DNA from: Paenibacillus sp. RC67
GTDB taxonomy: Bacteria > Bacillota > Bacilli > Paenibacillales > NBRC-103111
Assembly (NCBI RefSeq): GCF_030020805.1
Contig: NZ_CP125098.1
Span: 1,716,001 to 1,780,000, forward strand
Direction of reading: 5' to 3'
Length of the DNA stretch: 64,000 bases
Part shown: positions 33,607-42,490 of the stretch, in pieces
How positions within the stretch are numbered: the stretch's first letter is position 1
Layout of the letters: each line of letters begins with the position of its first letter
Made by a program: the position numbers and the translations under genes
Notes under the pieces: model-generated
What the model saw: the letters and a program-made list of their open reading frames with translations, nothing else
Databases searched by the model: none
Told to the model about the DNA's origin: nothing

Positions 33607-33642
33607 TATAATGAAGGTAAATAAACCCGTGAGTCGGGTTAA
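33607..33642 (+). promoter_or_regulatory. Promoter region of the FAD oxidoreductase with inverted repeat
   Basis: TATAAT (33607-33612) is a good -10; the -35 is weak. Just downstream, AACCCG-TGAGT-CGGGTT (33624-33640) is a perfect 6-bp inverted repeat ending directly before the AAGGAGG. It could be an operator for the divergent LacI-type protein or an mRNA hairpin. An AACTA/TAGTT half-site pair also lies at 33570-33589. Confidence 0.4.
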
Positions 33643-33656
33643 GGAGGATGTTCAAG

Positions 33657-35066
33657 ATGTTATCGAATCACCAATCGACGGTTACCGTTCCTTCCCAGCA
33701 GTTGCCCGTATCGTATACTCCCGATGTGGTAGTTGTAGGAGGCGGTCCATCAGGCATCGCAGCAGCGATCGCGGCAGCACGCAATGGAGCCCATACGCTG
33801 CTTATTGAGCAAAGAGGATATTTGGGGGGCATGGGAACAGCGGCATTAGTTCCGGCTTTTTGCCCGTATACGGATGGGGACAAGCCGGTCATCCGCGGAA
33901 TCGGCTTGGAGCTGCTGGATAAGATGAAGCAGGCGGCAGGAGCCGATTTTCTCAGTCGATACAAGGAGCGGCTGGATTGGGTGCCGATTGATGTGGAAAC
34001 GCTCAAGCGTGTCTACGACGATGCAGTGCTCGAGAGTGGAGCGAAGCTGCTCTTCCATACGTTCGCCGATCAGGTTCTTCTTGACGGTGACCGAATTCAA
34101 GGGCTTGTCATCAGCAACAAGACAGGCCGCTCCGTCGTACAGGCGAAGCTGTACATTGATGCAACGGGCGATGCGGATCTGGCTGCGTTAGCCGGGGTTC
34201 CATTTCTGTTGGGAGGAGATCAGGGTGAGCTTCAGCCGGGCACGATGTGCTACGTCGTCACAGGGGCCGATAAGAGCCGGTTTGACCAGTTTATCAAGGA
34301 AACGGGGCAGGGAGGCCAGCTGGAAAAAACGATAGTGGAAGCCCAACAAAACGGCGATTTACCAGACGGACGGAAACGGGTTTCCGGTATTGCCTGGATT
34401 TCGGATACGGTTGCTGGTTTCAATTTTGGACATATTTTCGGAATCGACGGCTCCAAGGCGGAGGATTTGACACGGGCGGCCGTGGAAGGCCGCAGGCTGA
34501 TCGACACACAAATCCGATTTTTGCGCAAGTATGTTCCAGGCTTTGAGAACGTATTTCTCGTTCATTCGGGCGATCAGATCGGCATCCGTGAGACGCGGCG
34601 CATAGCAGGAGATTATACGATTGTAGTGGACGACTTTTTATCTATGAGAACGTTCGAGGACGATATCGCAAGAAACTCTTATTTTATCGATATTCATCTG
34701 GCTAATGCCTCAAGCACGATGACGATCAAGCATTTGCCCAAAGGACAATCACACGGTGTGCCTTACCGCTGCATGCTCCCGCAGGGCAAATCCAATCTGA
34801 TCGTAGCAGGCCGATCCGTCTCCTCCGATCGTCCGGTTCAGGGTTCGCTTAGGGTTATGCCCAACTGCTTTGCCATGGGGCAGGCTGCGGGTACAGCTGC
34901 GGCGATGGCGGGTGTGTCTGGAGCAGGCTTCCGCGAGGTTCCGGTAAAAGAGCTGCAGCGCAAGCTAGTGGAGCAAGGAGCGTGGCTAGGTGAGGAGCCG
35001 GGAAGAGCTGATAGCGGAATTAAGATGGCTGCAGGGCATATCGCCTACGACGAGGAGAATGCTTGA
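33657..35066 (+). CDS. FAD-dependent oxidoreductase (FAD_oxidored type)
   Basis: An approximately 469-aa flavoprotein. The Rossmann FAD motif is DVVVVGGGPSGIAAAIAAARNG followed by LLIEQRGYLGGMGTA (partly quoted). The central ATGDADLAALAGVPF motif and the C-terminal NCFAMGQAAGTAAAMAG FAD contact are typical of the FAD_oxidored family. Members oxidise sugars or related compounds in many utilisation loci, but the substrate is unknown here. ATG 33657 follows AAGGAGG with 9-nt spacing. A shorter relic of a similar protein lies at 42350-42460 in the same locus. Confidence 0.88.
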   Translation: MLSNHQSTVTVPSQQLPVSYTPDVVVVGGGPSGIAAAIAAARNGAHTLLIEQRGYLGGMGTAALVPAFCPYTDGDKPVIRGIGLELLDKMKQAAGADFLSRYKERLDWVPIDVETLKRVYDDAVLESGAKLLFHTFADQVLLDGDRIQGLVISNKTGRSVVQAKLYIDATGDADLAALAGVPFLLGGDQGELQPGTMCYVVTGADKSRFDQFIKETGQGGQLEKTIVEAQQNGDLPDGRKRVSGIAWISDTVAGFNFGHIFGIDGSKAEDLTRAAVEGRRLIDTQIRFLRKYVPGFENVFLVHSGDQIGIRETRRIAGDYTIVVDDFLSMRTFEDDIARNSYFIDIHLANASSTMTIKHLPKGQSHGVPYRCMLPQGKSNLIVAGRSVSSDRPVQGSLRVMPNCFAMGQAAGTAAAMAGVSGAGFREVPVKELQRKLVEQGAWLGEEPGRADSGIKMAAGHIAYDEENA

Positions 35067-35121
35067 CCGCTTTGATTACATGCAGCTTCTTGCTCTACGT
35101 GCTCTAGAGATATAGGGATTC

Positions 35122-35160
35122 AGCCCTCGGAGTTTTTGCCTCCCGGGGCTATTCTCTTTT
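35122..35160 (+). terminator. Terminator after the FAD oxidoreductase gene
   Basis: AGCCCTCGGAG and CTCCCGGGGCT form a stem around TTTTTGC; TTCTCTTTT follows. Confidence 0.7.
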
Positions 35161-35209
35161 GTGCTCCTGTAAGATAATGAAATCAAAATCACGAAGGGTG
35201 GCCTTCCTT

Positions 35210-36829
35210 ATGTATAAGCTTGTCATAGTGGACGACAAACCGCATGTCCGATCCGGCCTTCGACACTATTTTCGCTGGAGTGATTTTCATATCGAGGTAG
35301 TAGACGAAGCAGACGACGGACTTGCAGGCCTGCAGTTGGTCGATAGAGTCAAACCGGACATCGTGCTGACCGATGTTCGGATGCTGCACATGGACGGGAT
35401 TCGGATGTCTACAGAAATCCGCGCGAAATACCCGCATATTAAAATTGTGTTTGTAAGCGGTCACGACGACGCGGATTACTTGAAATCTGCTCTGCAGGTC
35501 AATGCCATCGATTATATATTCAAGCCCGTCAACATGCAGGAGCTCGAGACGGTAGTCAAGCGCGTCACCGATGAGCTGGAGGAAGAGCGGAGAGAGCAGA
35601 GCCTCGTTGCTGATATGCAGGTGAAGCTGACCCAAAGCATGCCATTGTTGAGGGAGAAGTTTCTTATGTCGATGATTCGTGACGGAGCTGCACGGCCGCT
35701 GGGGTTACAAGATCGCCTTGATTTCCTCGGCCTGAGACTTCCTGTGGAAGCGTCGTATTGGGTTATCATCGTGCAGATCGACGATAGCGCCGATGTTGTT
35801 GACGTTCGCTCGGCCCGAGATCAGCAACTGCTCGCCTATGCGGTATTGAATGTATGCCAGGAGCTTATTGCAAGCTATTTGGATGGATACGCTTTCGAGA
35901 ACCGAAGCGGCGAATACGTCGGAATCGTATATGGCCATAACGACCGTGAGGGAGTGGAGGATCAGCTGTTTTTGCTTGCCGAGGATATTCGGGACAACTT
36001 GTCCCGTTACTTAAAAATTAGCGTAACCATCGGCGTTGGAGAGCGGGTAACTGGATTGACCGCCCTGCCAATATCGTATATGCGAGCTAGGGAGGCGACT
36101 GATCGCAAATGGTATCTGGGCAAAAACCGCATCATCACGATGGACAGTCTGGAAACGGACGAGGACAGCCCTTACCGCTTCGATACGTCACAGAACGAGC
36201 GATTTTCGTCGGCTTTGAAGGCGGGAGAGCCGGAGCCGCTGCTTCAGGAGCTGGATATATGGTTTGAGCGTGTAGCTCGAAACCGTAAGGACGGGTTTCA
36301 TTATGGACGTATTTTTTCATTGGAGCTGATCTTACTGTCAAACCGGCTGCTGCTGGAGCTTAACATTAACGACCGGGAGCTGGAGAAGAGAGAGACAGAG
36401 CTCTGGAGCCGAATTCATAAACAGGAAACGATCCGTGATGTGCGTCTGCTGCTCGAAGAGCATCTTCTTGATGTTTGCGAGCGGATTCAGGATAAGCGGA
36501 GCGGCAAAGCCCGTAACGTCATCGACCGCATTCGGGCAGTGATGGATCATCGTTACGGCGAAAATCTCACCGTAGCGGACGTGGCGGCGAGCGTCTATTT
36601 AAGCTCTACTTATGTGAGTCTTCTGTTCAAGCAGGAAACCGGAGAAACGGTGTACGAATATTTGACCAAGGTGCGTATCGAACGGGCCAAGGAGCTGCTG
36701 GGCGATCCCCAATACAAATTTTATGAGGTATGCGAGGCGGTCGGCTATTCCGATCCGAGCCACTTCAGCAAAATTTTCAAGAAATATACAGGCTTCACGC
36801 CGAGCAGCTTCAGGGATCAGTTGACATAA
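35210..36829 (+). CDS. YesN-type response regulator, AraC family output
   Basis: An approximately 539-aa response regulator. The receiver domain covers residues 1-120, with VDDKPHVRSG, phospho-acceptor Asp55 in VLTDVRM, and the Lys in IFKPVNMQEL. A central region of about 300 residues (YesN/DUF-type linker) is followed by two AraC helix-turn-helix motifs (ENLTVADVAASVYLSSTYVSLLFKQ, and YKFYEVCEAVGYSDPSHFSKIFKKYTGFTPSSF in parts). It works with the kinase that follows 16 bp later to control sugar transport genes. ATG 35210 is selected over in-frame 35159, which overlaps the previous terminator. Confidence 0.92.
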   Translation: MYKLVIVDDKPHVRSGLRHYFRWSDFHIEVVDEADDGLAGLQLVDRVKPDIVLTDVRMLHMDGIRMSTEIRAKYPHIKIVFVSGHDDADYLKSALQVNAIDYIFKPVNMQELETVVKRVTDELEEERREQSLVADMQVKLTQSMPLLREKFLMSMIRDGAARPLGLQDRLDFLGLRLPVEASYWVIIVQIDDSADVVDVRSARDQQLLAYAVLNVCQELIASYLDGYAFENRSGEYVGIVYGHNDREGVEDQLFLLAEDIRDNLSRYLKISVTIGVGERVTGLTALPISYMRAREATDRKWYLGKNRIITMDSLETDEDSPYRFDTSQNERFSSALKAGEPEPLLQELDIWFERVARNRKDGFHYGRIFSLELILLSNRLLLELNINDRELEKRETELWSRIHKQETIRDVRLLLEEHLLDVCERIQDKRSGKARNVIDRIRAVMDHRYGENLTVADVAASVYLSSTYVSLLFKQETGETVYEYLTKVRIERAKELLGDPQYKFYEVCEAVGYSDPSHFSKIFKKYTGFTPSSFRDQLT

Positions 36830-36845
36830 AAGGGGATCGATTCGG

Positions 36846-38693
36846 ATGAAAAGGGCCTACCCTAGATGGATGCACCACCTGCCTGCGCTGCTTCGAGGCA
36901 TGATTGAAGCCAGAAACTGGCTGCTGGCTTACGTCCTGCTCATCTTAGTACCTGCCGGCTTTCTGCTTTATACCTATTATCAGAAATCCTCCGCCATTCT
37001 GGAGCAGGAGATCACAAGAACGATGCTGCAAACGATCAAGCAAGCAGGGATCAACCTGCAGTATCAATTGGATCGTGTGCGCGACACCTCCAACTCTTTG
37101 TTTATGAGTCCCAGTCTATATAAATATTTGGTTGAGTCGGAAGAGGCTTTTCCTATTGATGTAATGAAAAATTTGCGATCGCTGCTCGAGGTTGCGGAGA
37201 ACAATGAGAACGTTTTCCGGGTCCGATTGTTCGTTGATGACTCCAAGCTGTATGCCGGAGAAAAGGTTAATTTTTTTTCAGTGGAATCACTGAAGGGACG
37301 CCCGTGGTATCCCCGTGTTCTTGAAGCGAGCGGCACGCTCGTATGGACGGGGGCCTACAACGAGCATTACATTGACAGGGACGACGCCTACGTGTTTTCC
37401 GCAGCAAGGATGCTGCGTGATCCAACGCGATACGATCGGTTTGCGGGAATCCTAATCGTCGATATGAACGAGCGGACAGTAGGCGATTTGTTGGGTAAGG
37501 TGGAGCTGTCCAAATCTAAGTCACTGTATCTCATGGACAAGGACGGTACCCTTATTTGGCATGCGGATAAATCTAGGATCGGCCAGCCGGCTGCAGCTCC
37601 AGAGCTTCTATCCCGACTCGCCTCGGCCCCGGAAGGAATAGAAAAGATTTCTCAGGGCCATGAGGGCAAATATGCGGTCTATACGTCTATCCGTAACACG
37701 AACTGGAAGCTGGTAGCGGAAGTGCCGGCAGGTGAAATTTCGCGTCAAGCAGTGACACTGAACCGTTTTTCGGGGGCAGCCGTTCTGTTGGGTGTTTCCG
37801 TGTTATTTCTGCTGCTTGTCTTCGTGCTGTTAGCCTTCGTGATCCGCGGAATGAACCGCAGAGTACAGCTCGTTATTCGTGCTATACACCGGGAAGGCAT
37901 CGAGCGGTTGGACGACTATAACATTCGGGAAGGGGGCAACCTGAACCTTTTGGAGCGGAGCGTCGACCACATGATGCTTAAGGTCAAAGGATTAATGGAA
38001 GAAACCTATACCGCCAAGGTTCAGGAGCGGGAGGCTCAGCTTCGGGCGTTACAAGCCCAGATCAACCCGCATTTTTTGTACAATACGCTCGATATGATCA
38101 ATTGGATTGCCGTTGGACGCGGGGCAACGGATATCAGCCAAATGATTGATGCGCTAGCCAAATATTTTCGGCTTAGCTTGAACAAAGGCAAAGACAATGT
38201 CAGCGTCGAGGATGAGCTGAATTTGGCTAGAGTCTATCTGGAGATTCAGCAGAGCCGATTTCCGCAAAGCTTTGATTTTACTATTGAAGCAGATCCCAGG
38301 GTGATGGATTTGATGATGCCCAAGCTGACGCTGCAGCCGATAGTGGAAAACGCACTTCTTCACGGTATTCGCAAATCTAGCTGGGGGAAAGGTTTTATTC
38401 GCATTGAAGGACGTTTGGAAGGAGAATCCCTGATGCTTTCCGTTACCGACGATGGGGCGGGGATGGAAGAAGAACTTGCTGGAAGGCTGCTGGTTGAGCC
38501 TCTTTCTCAAGTCCGGACGGATGGAACTGGCAGTTCATACGGTTTGTACAATGTGAATGAGCGCATCCGGCTGTTCGCAGGCGAAGGCTTTGGTGTATCC
38601 ATACGCTCCAGACCGGGAGAGGGTACAACAGTGAAGGTGCTGCTTAAACCAGTAAGGATCAACCCATCGCAAGACGGAGGGGCAAATAAGTGA
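36846..38693 (+). CDS. YesM-type sensor histidine kinase
   Basis: A 615-aa two-pass membrane kinase. A first transmembrane segment lies at residues 24-43, an extracellular sensor region of about 250 residues follows, and the second transmembrane segment is near 305-335. A HAMP-like region precedes the His_kinase domain with QINPHFLYNTLDMINW (His409), and the ATPase region has PIVENALLHGI and DDGAGM. The YesM/YesN pair is typical next to lplB/ytcP-type transport genes in Paenibacillus. It likely senses an extracellular saccharide delivered by the binding protein, which is inference. 119 bp separate it from the permease gene. Confidence 0.92.
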   Translation: MKRAYPRWMHHLPALLRGMIEARNWLLAYVLLILVPAGFLLYTYYQKSSAILEQEITRTMLQTIKQAGINLQYQLDRVRDTSNSLFMSPSLYKYLVESEEAFPIDVMKNLRSLLEVAENNENVFRVRLFVDDSKLYAGEKVNFFSVESLKGRPWYPRVLEASGTLVWTGAYNEHYIDRDDAYVFSAARMLRDPTRYDRFAGILIVDMNERTVGDLLGKVELSKSKSLYLMDKDGTLIWHADKSRIGQPAAAPELLSRLASAPEGIEKISQGHEGKYAVYTSIRNTNWKLVAEVPAGEISRQAVTLNRFSGAAVLLGVSVLFLLLVFVLLAFVIRGMNRRVQLVIRAIHREGIERLDDYNIREGGNLNLLERSVDHMMLKVKGLMEETYTAKVQEREAQLRALQAQINPHFLYNTLDMINWIAVGRGATDISQMIDALAKYFRLSLNKGKDNVSVEDELNLARVYLEIQQSRFPQSFDFTIEADPRVMDLMMPKLTLQPIVENALLHGIRKSSWGKGFIRIEGRLEGESLMLSVTDDGAGMEEELAGRLLVEPLSQVRTDGTGSSYGLYNVNERIRLFAGEGFGVSIRSRPGEGTTVKVLLKPVRINPSQDGGANK

Positions 38694-38812
38694 CTTCTTC
38701 AAGCTGTCCCCAAACTCCATAGGATTCAACCAGAAACCATAGCTTTACCCTCTACAGCCGCTGTCCGTCGCCTCCTATAATGACAATATAAGCATTTGGA
38801 GGTGACGCTACC

Positions 38813-39778
38813 ATGAGTAACACAACGGCTGCCGAAATCGACAACAAGCAGGCGGCAAGAGTTAACATTAAGCAGGATGGCCGCTGGAAGCTATTCCGAA
38901 GCCATCTCGACATGTATATCTTGCTGGTGCCGGGTCTTATCTTTCTGTTTCTATTCAAGTATGCGCCCATGTACGGCATTGTTATTGCGTTTCAGGACTT
39001 TAACATTTTCGATGGGATTTCGGGCAGTAAGTGGGTAGGGCTAGAGCAGTTCAGCAAGCTGATAAAGTCGGAAGAATTTATTCAGGTGTTTCTGAACACC
39101 ATGCTCATCAGCATGTACAAAATCGTATTGCTGTTCCCAATCCCGATCGTCGTGGCGCTGCTGTTGAACGAGATTAGGAGAATGTTCTTTAAACGAACGG
39201 TTCAGACCATCATTTATTTGCCGCACTTCCTATCCTGGGTCATTATTTCTGGATTGTTCATCAATATTTTGTCGCCTTCCGGAGGACTCATCAATCAAAT
39301 GATTGCATGGCTTGGAATGGAGCCGATCTCCTTCTTGCTCGATAATGACTTTTTCCGCAGTGTCGTCGTGTTCACGGCAGGCTGGAAGGAAGTCGGCTGG
39401 AACGCCATTATTTTCATAGCCGCCATATCCGGCATCGAGCAGGAGCAATATGAGGCCGCAGCCATTGATGGAGCAGGACGAATTAAGCAAATGTGGTACA
39501 TCACGCTGCCAGGCATTTTGCCTACTATTGTCCTCATGTTCATTTTGCGGATAGGCCATCTGCTGGATGCAGGCACGGAGCAAATATTGACGCTATACAA
39601 TCCGGTCGTCTATCAAACTGGTGATGTTATCGGAACCTATGTATACCGCATTGGTCTTGGCAAAATGGATTACAGCTTCAGCACGGCCGTCGGACTCTTC
39701 AACTCGGTGGTTGGCTTTCTGCTTATCGTATTTGGCAACATGCTCAGCAAAAAACTGCTTCAGCGCAGCATTTGGTAA
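38813..39778 (+). CDS. Sugar ABC transporter permease (LplB type)
   Basis: A 321-aa binding-protein-dependent permease with six predicted membrane segments. The N-terminal YILLVPGLIFLFLFKYAPMYGIVIAFQDF block (quoted in part) is characteristic of LplB permeases, and the EAA motif region EQEQYEAAAIDGAGRIKQMW is intact. It forms the membrane channel with the following YtcP-type permease. GGAGGTGACG precedes the ATG by 8 nt. Systems of this kind use a housekeeping MsmX-type ATPase; none is encoded here. Confidence 0.93.
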   Translation: MSNTTAAEIDNKQAARVNIKQDGRWKLFRSHLDMYILLVPGLIFLFLFKYAPMYGIVIAFQDFNIFDGISGSKWVGLEQFSKLIKSEEFIQVFLNTMLISMYKIVLLFPIPIVVALLLNEIRRMFFKRTVQTIIYLPHFLSWVIISGLFINILSPSGGLINQMIAWLGMEPISFLLDNDFFRSVVVFTAGWKEVGWNAIIFIAAISGIEQEQYEAAAIDGAGRIKQMWYITLPGILPTIVLMFILRIGHLLDAGTEQILTLYNPVVYQTGDVIGTYVYRIGLGKMDYSFSTAVGLFNSVVGFLLIVFGNMLSKKLLQRSIW

Positions 39779-39792
39779 AGGAGGAACTTCCG

Positions 39793-40668
39793 ATGCGCAA
39801 AAAAACGATCGGCGATATTAGCCTGGATTTGTTCTCCTACACGCTTCTCTTGCTGATGGCTGTAGCTACGCTGCTGCCCTTTGCCAATGTGCTGTCCAAA
39901 TCGGTAAGCGAGGAATGGGCGGTTGTCTCAGGAAAAGTAGGCATTTTGCCGGTGGGCTTTCAATTAAAGACGATGGAGTACGTAGTGACGTCCAGCCAGT
40001 TTTTGAATTCGTTTATCATTTCTGTTCTGGTAACGGTCGCAGGTACGGCACTCTCCATCCTCATTACGGCTGTGACAGCTTATCCGCTGTCCAAGAGGAA
40101 TCTTCCCTTCATGAATGTCATCATGGTGCTGTTCGTCTTTACGATGATGTTCAGCGGAGGCATTATACCGAATTACTTGCTGATGAAAAATCTTGGACTC
40201 ATCAACAGCTTATGGTCTTTGATTCTTCCAGCCACGATCAGCGTGTTCAATCTGCTGGTGATCAAGAGCTACTACGAGAGCTTGCCTGAGGCGTTGGAGG
40301 ATTCCGCGAAAATAGACGGAGCACGCACCTTCACGATTTTGTTTCGCATTATATTGCCGCTTAGCGGTCCGGTTATCGCGACGATTGCGTTGTTCTACGC
40401 AGTGTATTATTGGAATGATTTCTTCAATCCAATGCTGTACATCAACGACCCTTCGCTCAAGCCGCTCCAGCTGTATTTACGCGATATAGTCATGGATGCC
40501 GATTCCTCTTCAGCCGTCAACAAGAGCGTGGACGATTTGATGAATGTTTCGCCTGAAGGAGTACGGGCTGCTACGGTTATAGCCTCTACCGTACCCATTT
40601 TACTCGTATATCCGTTCTTGCAAAAATATTTCATTAAAGGCGTACTGATAGGCTCCGTCAAAGGGTGA
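39793..40668 (+). CDS. Sugar ABC transporter permease (YtcP type)
   Basis: A 291-aa permease with six membrane segments. KSVSEEWAVVSGKVGILPVGFQ near the N-terminus and the EAA loop LPEALEDSAKIDGARTFTILFRI (in parts) are typical of the CUT1-NG permease YtcP. AAGGAGG with 8-nt spacing supports ATG 39793; the frame open to 39772 overlaps the previous gene by 7 bp but lacks a proper ribosome binding site. It is followed by an 80-bp spacer that holds a palindrome before the binding protein gene. Confidence 0.93.
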   Translation: MRKKTIGDISLDLFSYTLLLLMAVATLLPFANVLSKSVSEEWAVVSGKVGILPVGFQLKTMEYVVTSSQFLNSFIISVLVTVAGTALSILITAVTAYPLSKRNLPFMNVIMVLFVFTMMFSGGIIPNYLLMKNLGLINSLWSLILPATISVFNLLVIKSYYESLPEALEDSAKIDGARTFTILFRIILPLSGPVIATIALFYAVYYWNDFFNPMLYINDPSLKPLQLYLRDIVMDADSSSAVNKSVDDLMNVSPEGVRAATVIASTVPILLVYPFLQKYFIKGVLIGSVKG

Positions 40669-40689
40669 ATGAAGGGATAGGTTTCATGG

Positions 40690-40703
40690 GCCGGGGTCCC
40701 GGC
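40690..40703 (+). other. GC-rich palindrome between the permease and binding-protein genes
   Basis: GCCGGG-GT-CCCGGC (14 bp) lies in the 80-bp spacer with no T-run after it. A stable stem here may protect the 5' end of a separately accumulating binding-protein mRNA; inference only. Confidence 0.5.
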
Positions 40704-40748
40704 TTGAGGAATTGATGCCATAGAGGACAAATCCAAGGAGGGTTCAAC

Positions 40749-42293
40749 ATGAACAAAAAGAAATGGCTTGTCTTAGCGCTGACTGCTGTAACGCTCACTT
40801 CCACCGCATGCTCTTCAACTAAAGGAGGAACCGGGAACGGAGGCACCTCCACAGCTTCTACCGAAACGGCTGCAAGCAGCAAAAATGAAGCGAAGCCGCA
40901 GCTCAAATCGCTGCAAATCTGGCAGAAGGATGATTACAATACGTATCCTGTTGCCAAATTGCTTGAAGAAAAAACGGGCTACAAAGTTCAGTATGATATG
41001 CTGCCGCAGGACAAACCGCAGGATAAGCTGAACCTGCTCATTGCTTCTTCCGAGCCCTATGATGCCGTTACGACAACGGGGGGGAGCGAGTTCAAAGCGA
41101 TCTATGCTGATTATGCAAAAAAAGGAGCTTTGACCGACCTTGGCCCGTTGATCGACAAATTTGGTCCCAATATTAAATCGTCGATTACCCAGGCGACGCT
41201 GGATGCTGCCAAAGTTGACGGTAAGCTGTATGCGATTCCGACAACAACGCTTTCGTTCGCTAGTACTGGCCTCATGATAAGGCTGGATTGGCTTGATAAA
41301 GTAGGAATGAAAACGCCTACAACATTGGATGAGCTGGTAGCTGTATTAAAAGCTTTCAAAGAGAAGGATCCTGGCGGTAACGGGGATAAAAATATCCCAT
41401 TCACGATTAAAGGTGATGATCCGATCGTAGCCAATATTGCTGGTGCCTTTGGACTGCCTAACTTTTACAATGACCTCAACGGCAAGCTGACTCCCCGCGT
41501 GCTCGATCCAGGTTATAAAGAATATGTGTCGTTTATGACCGATTTGTTCAAACAAGGTTTGCTAGATAAGGAATTCGGAGTCAATAAAGACGCAACGATG
41601 AAAGAGAAGTTTTCAAGTGGAAGAGCGGGCATGATCCCGCTGAACTGGTCCGATGTTCCAACAGTGGCGGATGCGCTGAAGAAAACTCAGCCGGACGGCA
41701 AGATGTTCTTTATTCCGACGCTAAAAGGAAAAGACGGCAAAATGGGTCACTCGGCATCTGCCGGGTTTGATAGGATCACCTTTATTCCTAAAGCATCCAA
41801 ACATCCCGAGGATGCGATCAAATGGATCAACGCCAAGCTGGACAAAGATACGTTCAAGCTGATGGCTATCGGGGAAGAAGGCAAGCACTATACGTTCAAG
41901 GACGGAGCGTATACACCGATCCTGCCTATCTTTACCGATGAGCGTAACCAGGCGAACAACTTCCTGATGGGAGTCGATGAGAAAAATTATCCGACCTACT
42001 GGCAGGCGCGTGTACGTAAAGATCCACGTTTGTTCGAGGCATGGGAGTATCTGAACGTGAAGCAGCCGCCGGAAACGAGAAAAGTGGATATGCTGGGCAT
42101 CTCCCCATTCATGCCTGAATACTCCAAAAATTTCCAACAGCTAAATACAATGGTGAGCGATTACACCGTGAAGCTGATCTTTGGCGCTGAGCCGCTGAGC
42201 GGATTGGAGGCGTTTCAGCAAAAATTCAAAGCTGCCGGTGGAGATGCAAGCTATAAGGAAGTCAACGACTGGTATGCAACCGTAAAAAAGTAA
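40749..42293 (+). CDS. Extracellular solute-binding lipoprotein (LplA-like)
   Basis: A 514-aa family 1 solute-binding protein. The signal peptide ends in lipobox STAC, then a Gly/Ser/Thr-rich linker follows. The mature fold begins LKSLQIWQKDDYNTYPVAKLLEEKTGYKV, and IPTTTLSFASTGLMIRLDWLDKVG and the MIPLNWSDVPTVADAL region are typical of LplA/YtcQ. It binds an oligosaccharide outside the membrane for the LplB/YtcP permeases. AAGGAGG lies 6 nt before the ATG. The ligand cannot be deduced. Confidence 0.92.
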   Translation: MNKKKWLVLALTAVTLTSTACSSTKGGTGNGGTSTASTETAASSKNEAKPQLKSLQIWQKDDYNTYPVAKLLEEKTGYKVQYDMLPQDKPQDKLNLLIASSEPYDAVTTTGGSEFKAIYADYAKKGALTDLGPLIDKFGPNIKSSITQATLDAAKVDGKLYAIPTTTLSFASTGLMIRLDWLDKVGMKTPTTLDELVAVLKAFKEKDPGGNGDKNIPFTIKGDDPIVANIAGAFGLPNFYNDLNGKLTPRVLDPGYKEYVSFMTDLFKQGLLDKEFGVNKDATMKEKFSSGRAGMIPLNWSDVPTVADALKKTQPDGKMFFIPTLKGKDGKMGHSASAGFDRITFIPKASKHPEDAIKWINAKLDKDTFKLMAIGEEGKHYTFKDGAYTPILPIFTDERNQANNFLMGVDEKNYPTYWQARVRKDPRLFEAWEYLNVKQPPETRKVDMLGISPFMPEYSKNFQQLNTMVSDYTVKLIFGAEPLSGLEAFQQKFKAAGGDASYKEVNDWYATVKK

Positions 42294-42321
42294 TCGGCAC
42301 AGTAAGGGAATAAAACTTCAA

Positions 42322-42358
42322 GCAGGCTGGCGCACAGGAGACTTGTGTCAGCTTGTTT
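42322..42358 (+). terminator. Possible stem-loop after the solute-binding protein gene
   Basis: CTGGCGCACA and TGTGTCAG form an imperfect stem around GGAGACT; only TTGTTTC follows, so this may be weak or not a terminator. Confidence 0.4.
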
Positions 42359-42460
42359 CAGTATAAAGGTAAAAGGATTGTTGCTGACGTAGTCGTCTGC
42401 GGAGGAGGGCCTGCAGGCATCAATGCAGTACATACTGGAAGCAGAGGGCGCTTTACTTAA
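42350..42460 (+). pseudogene. Relic of an FAD-dependent oxidoreductase N-terminus
   Basis: One frame reads QYKGKRIVADVVVCGGGPA and then GINAVHTGSRGRFT before TAA at 42458. ADVVVCGGGPAGI is a clear FAD Rossmann GxGxxG motif, like the start of the intact oxidoreductase at 33657. There the next residues are AAAIAAARNG; here the sequence breaks off within 12 residues of the glycine motif. No ribosome binding site or continuation is present. It looks like the 5' remnant of a deleted paralogous gene between the binding-protein and esterase genes. Confidence 0.6.
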
Positions 42461-42490
42461 ATAAGGGAGCAAGGTGGAGTGAACGCATTT

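Noticed and set aside
33551..33808. 85-aa ORF before the FAD oxidoreductase
   Set aside because: It overlaps the promoter and the N-terminus of the oxidoreductase in another frame; it has no ribosome binding site and an Arg/Ser-rich end.
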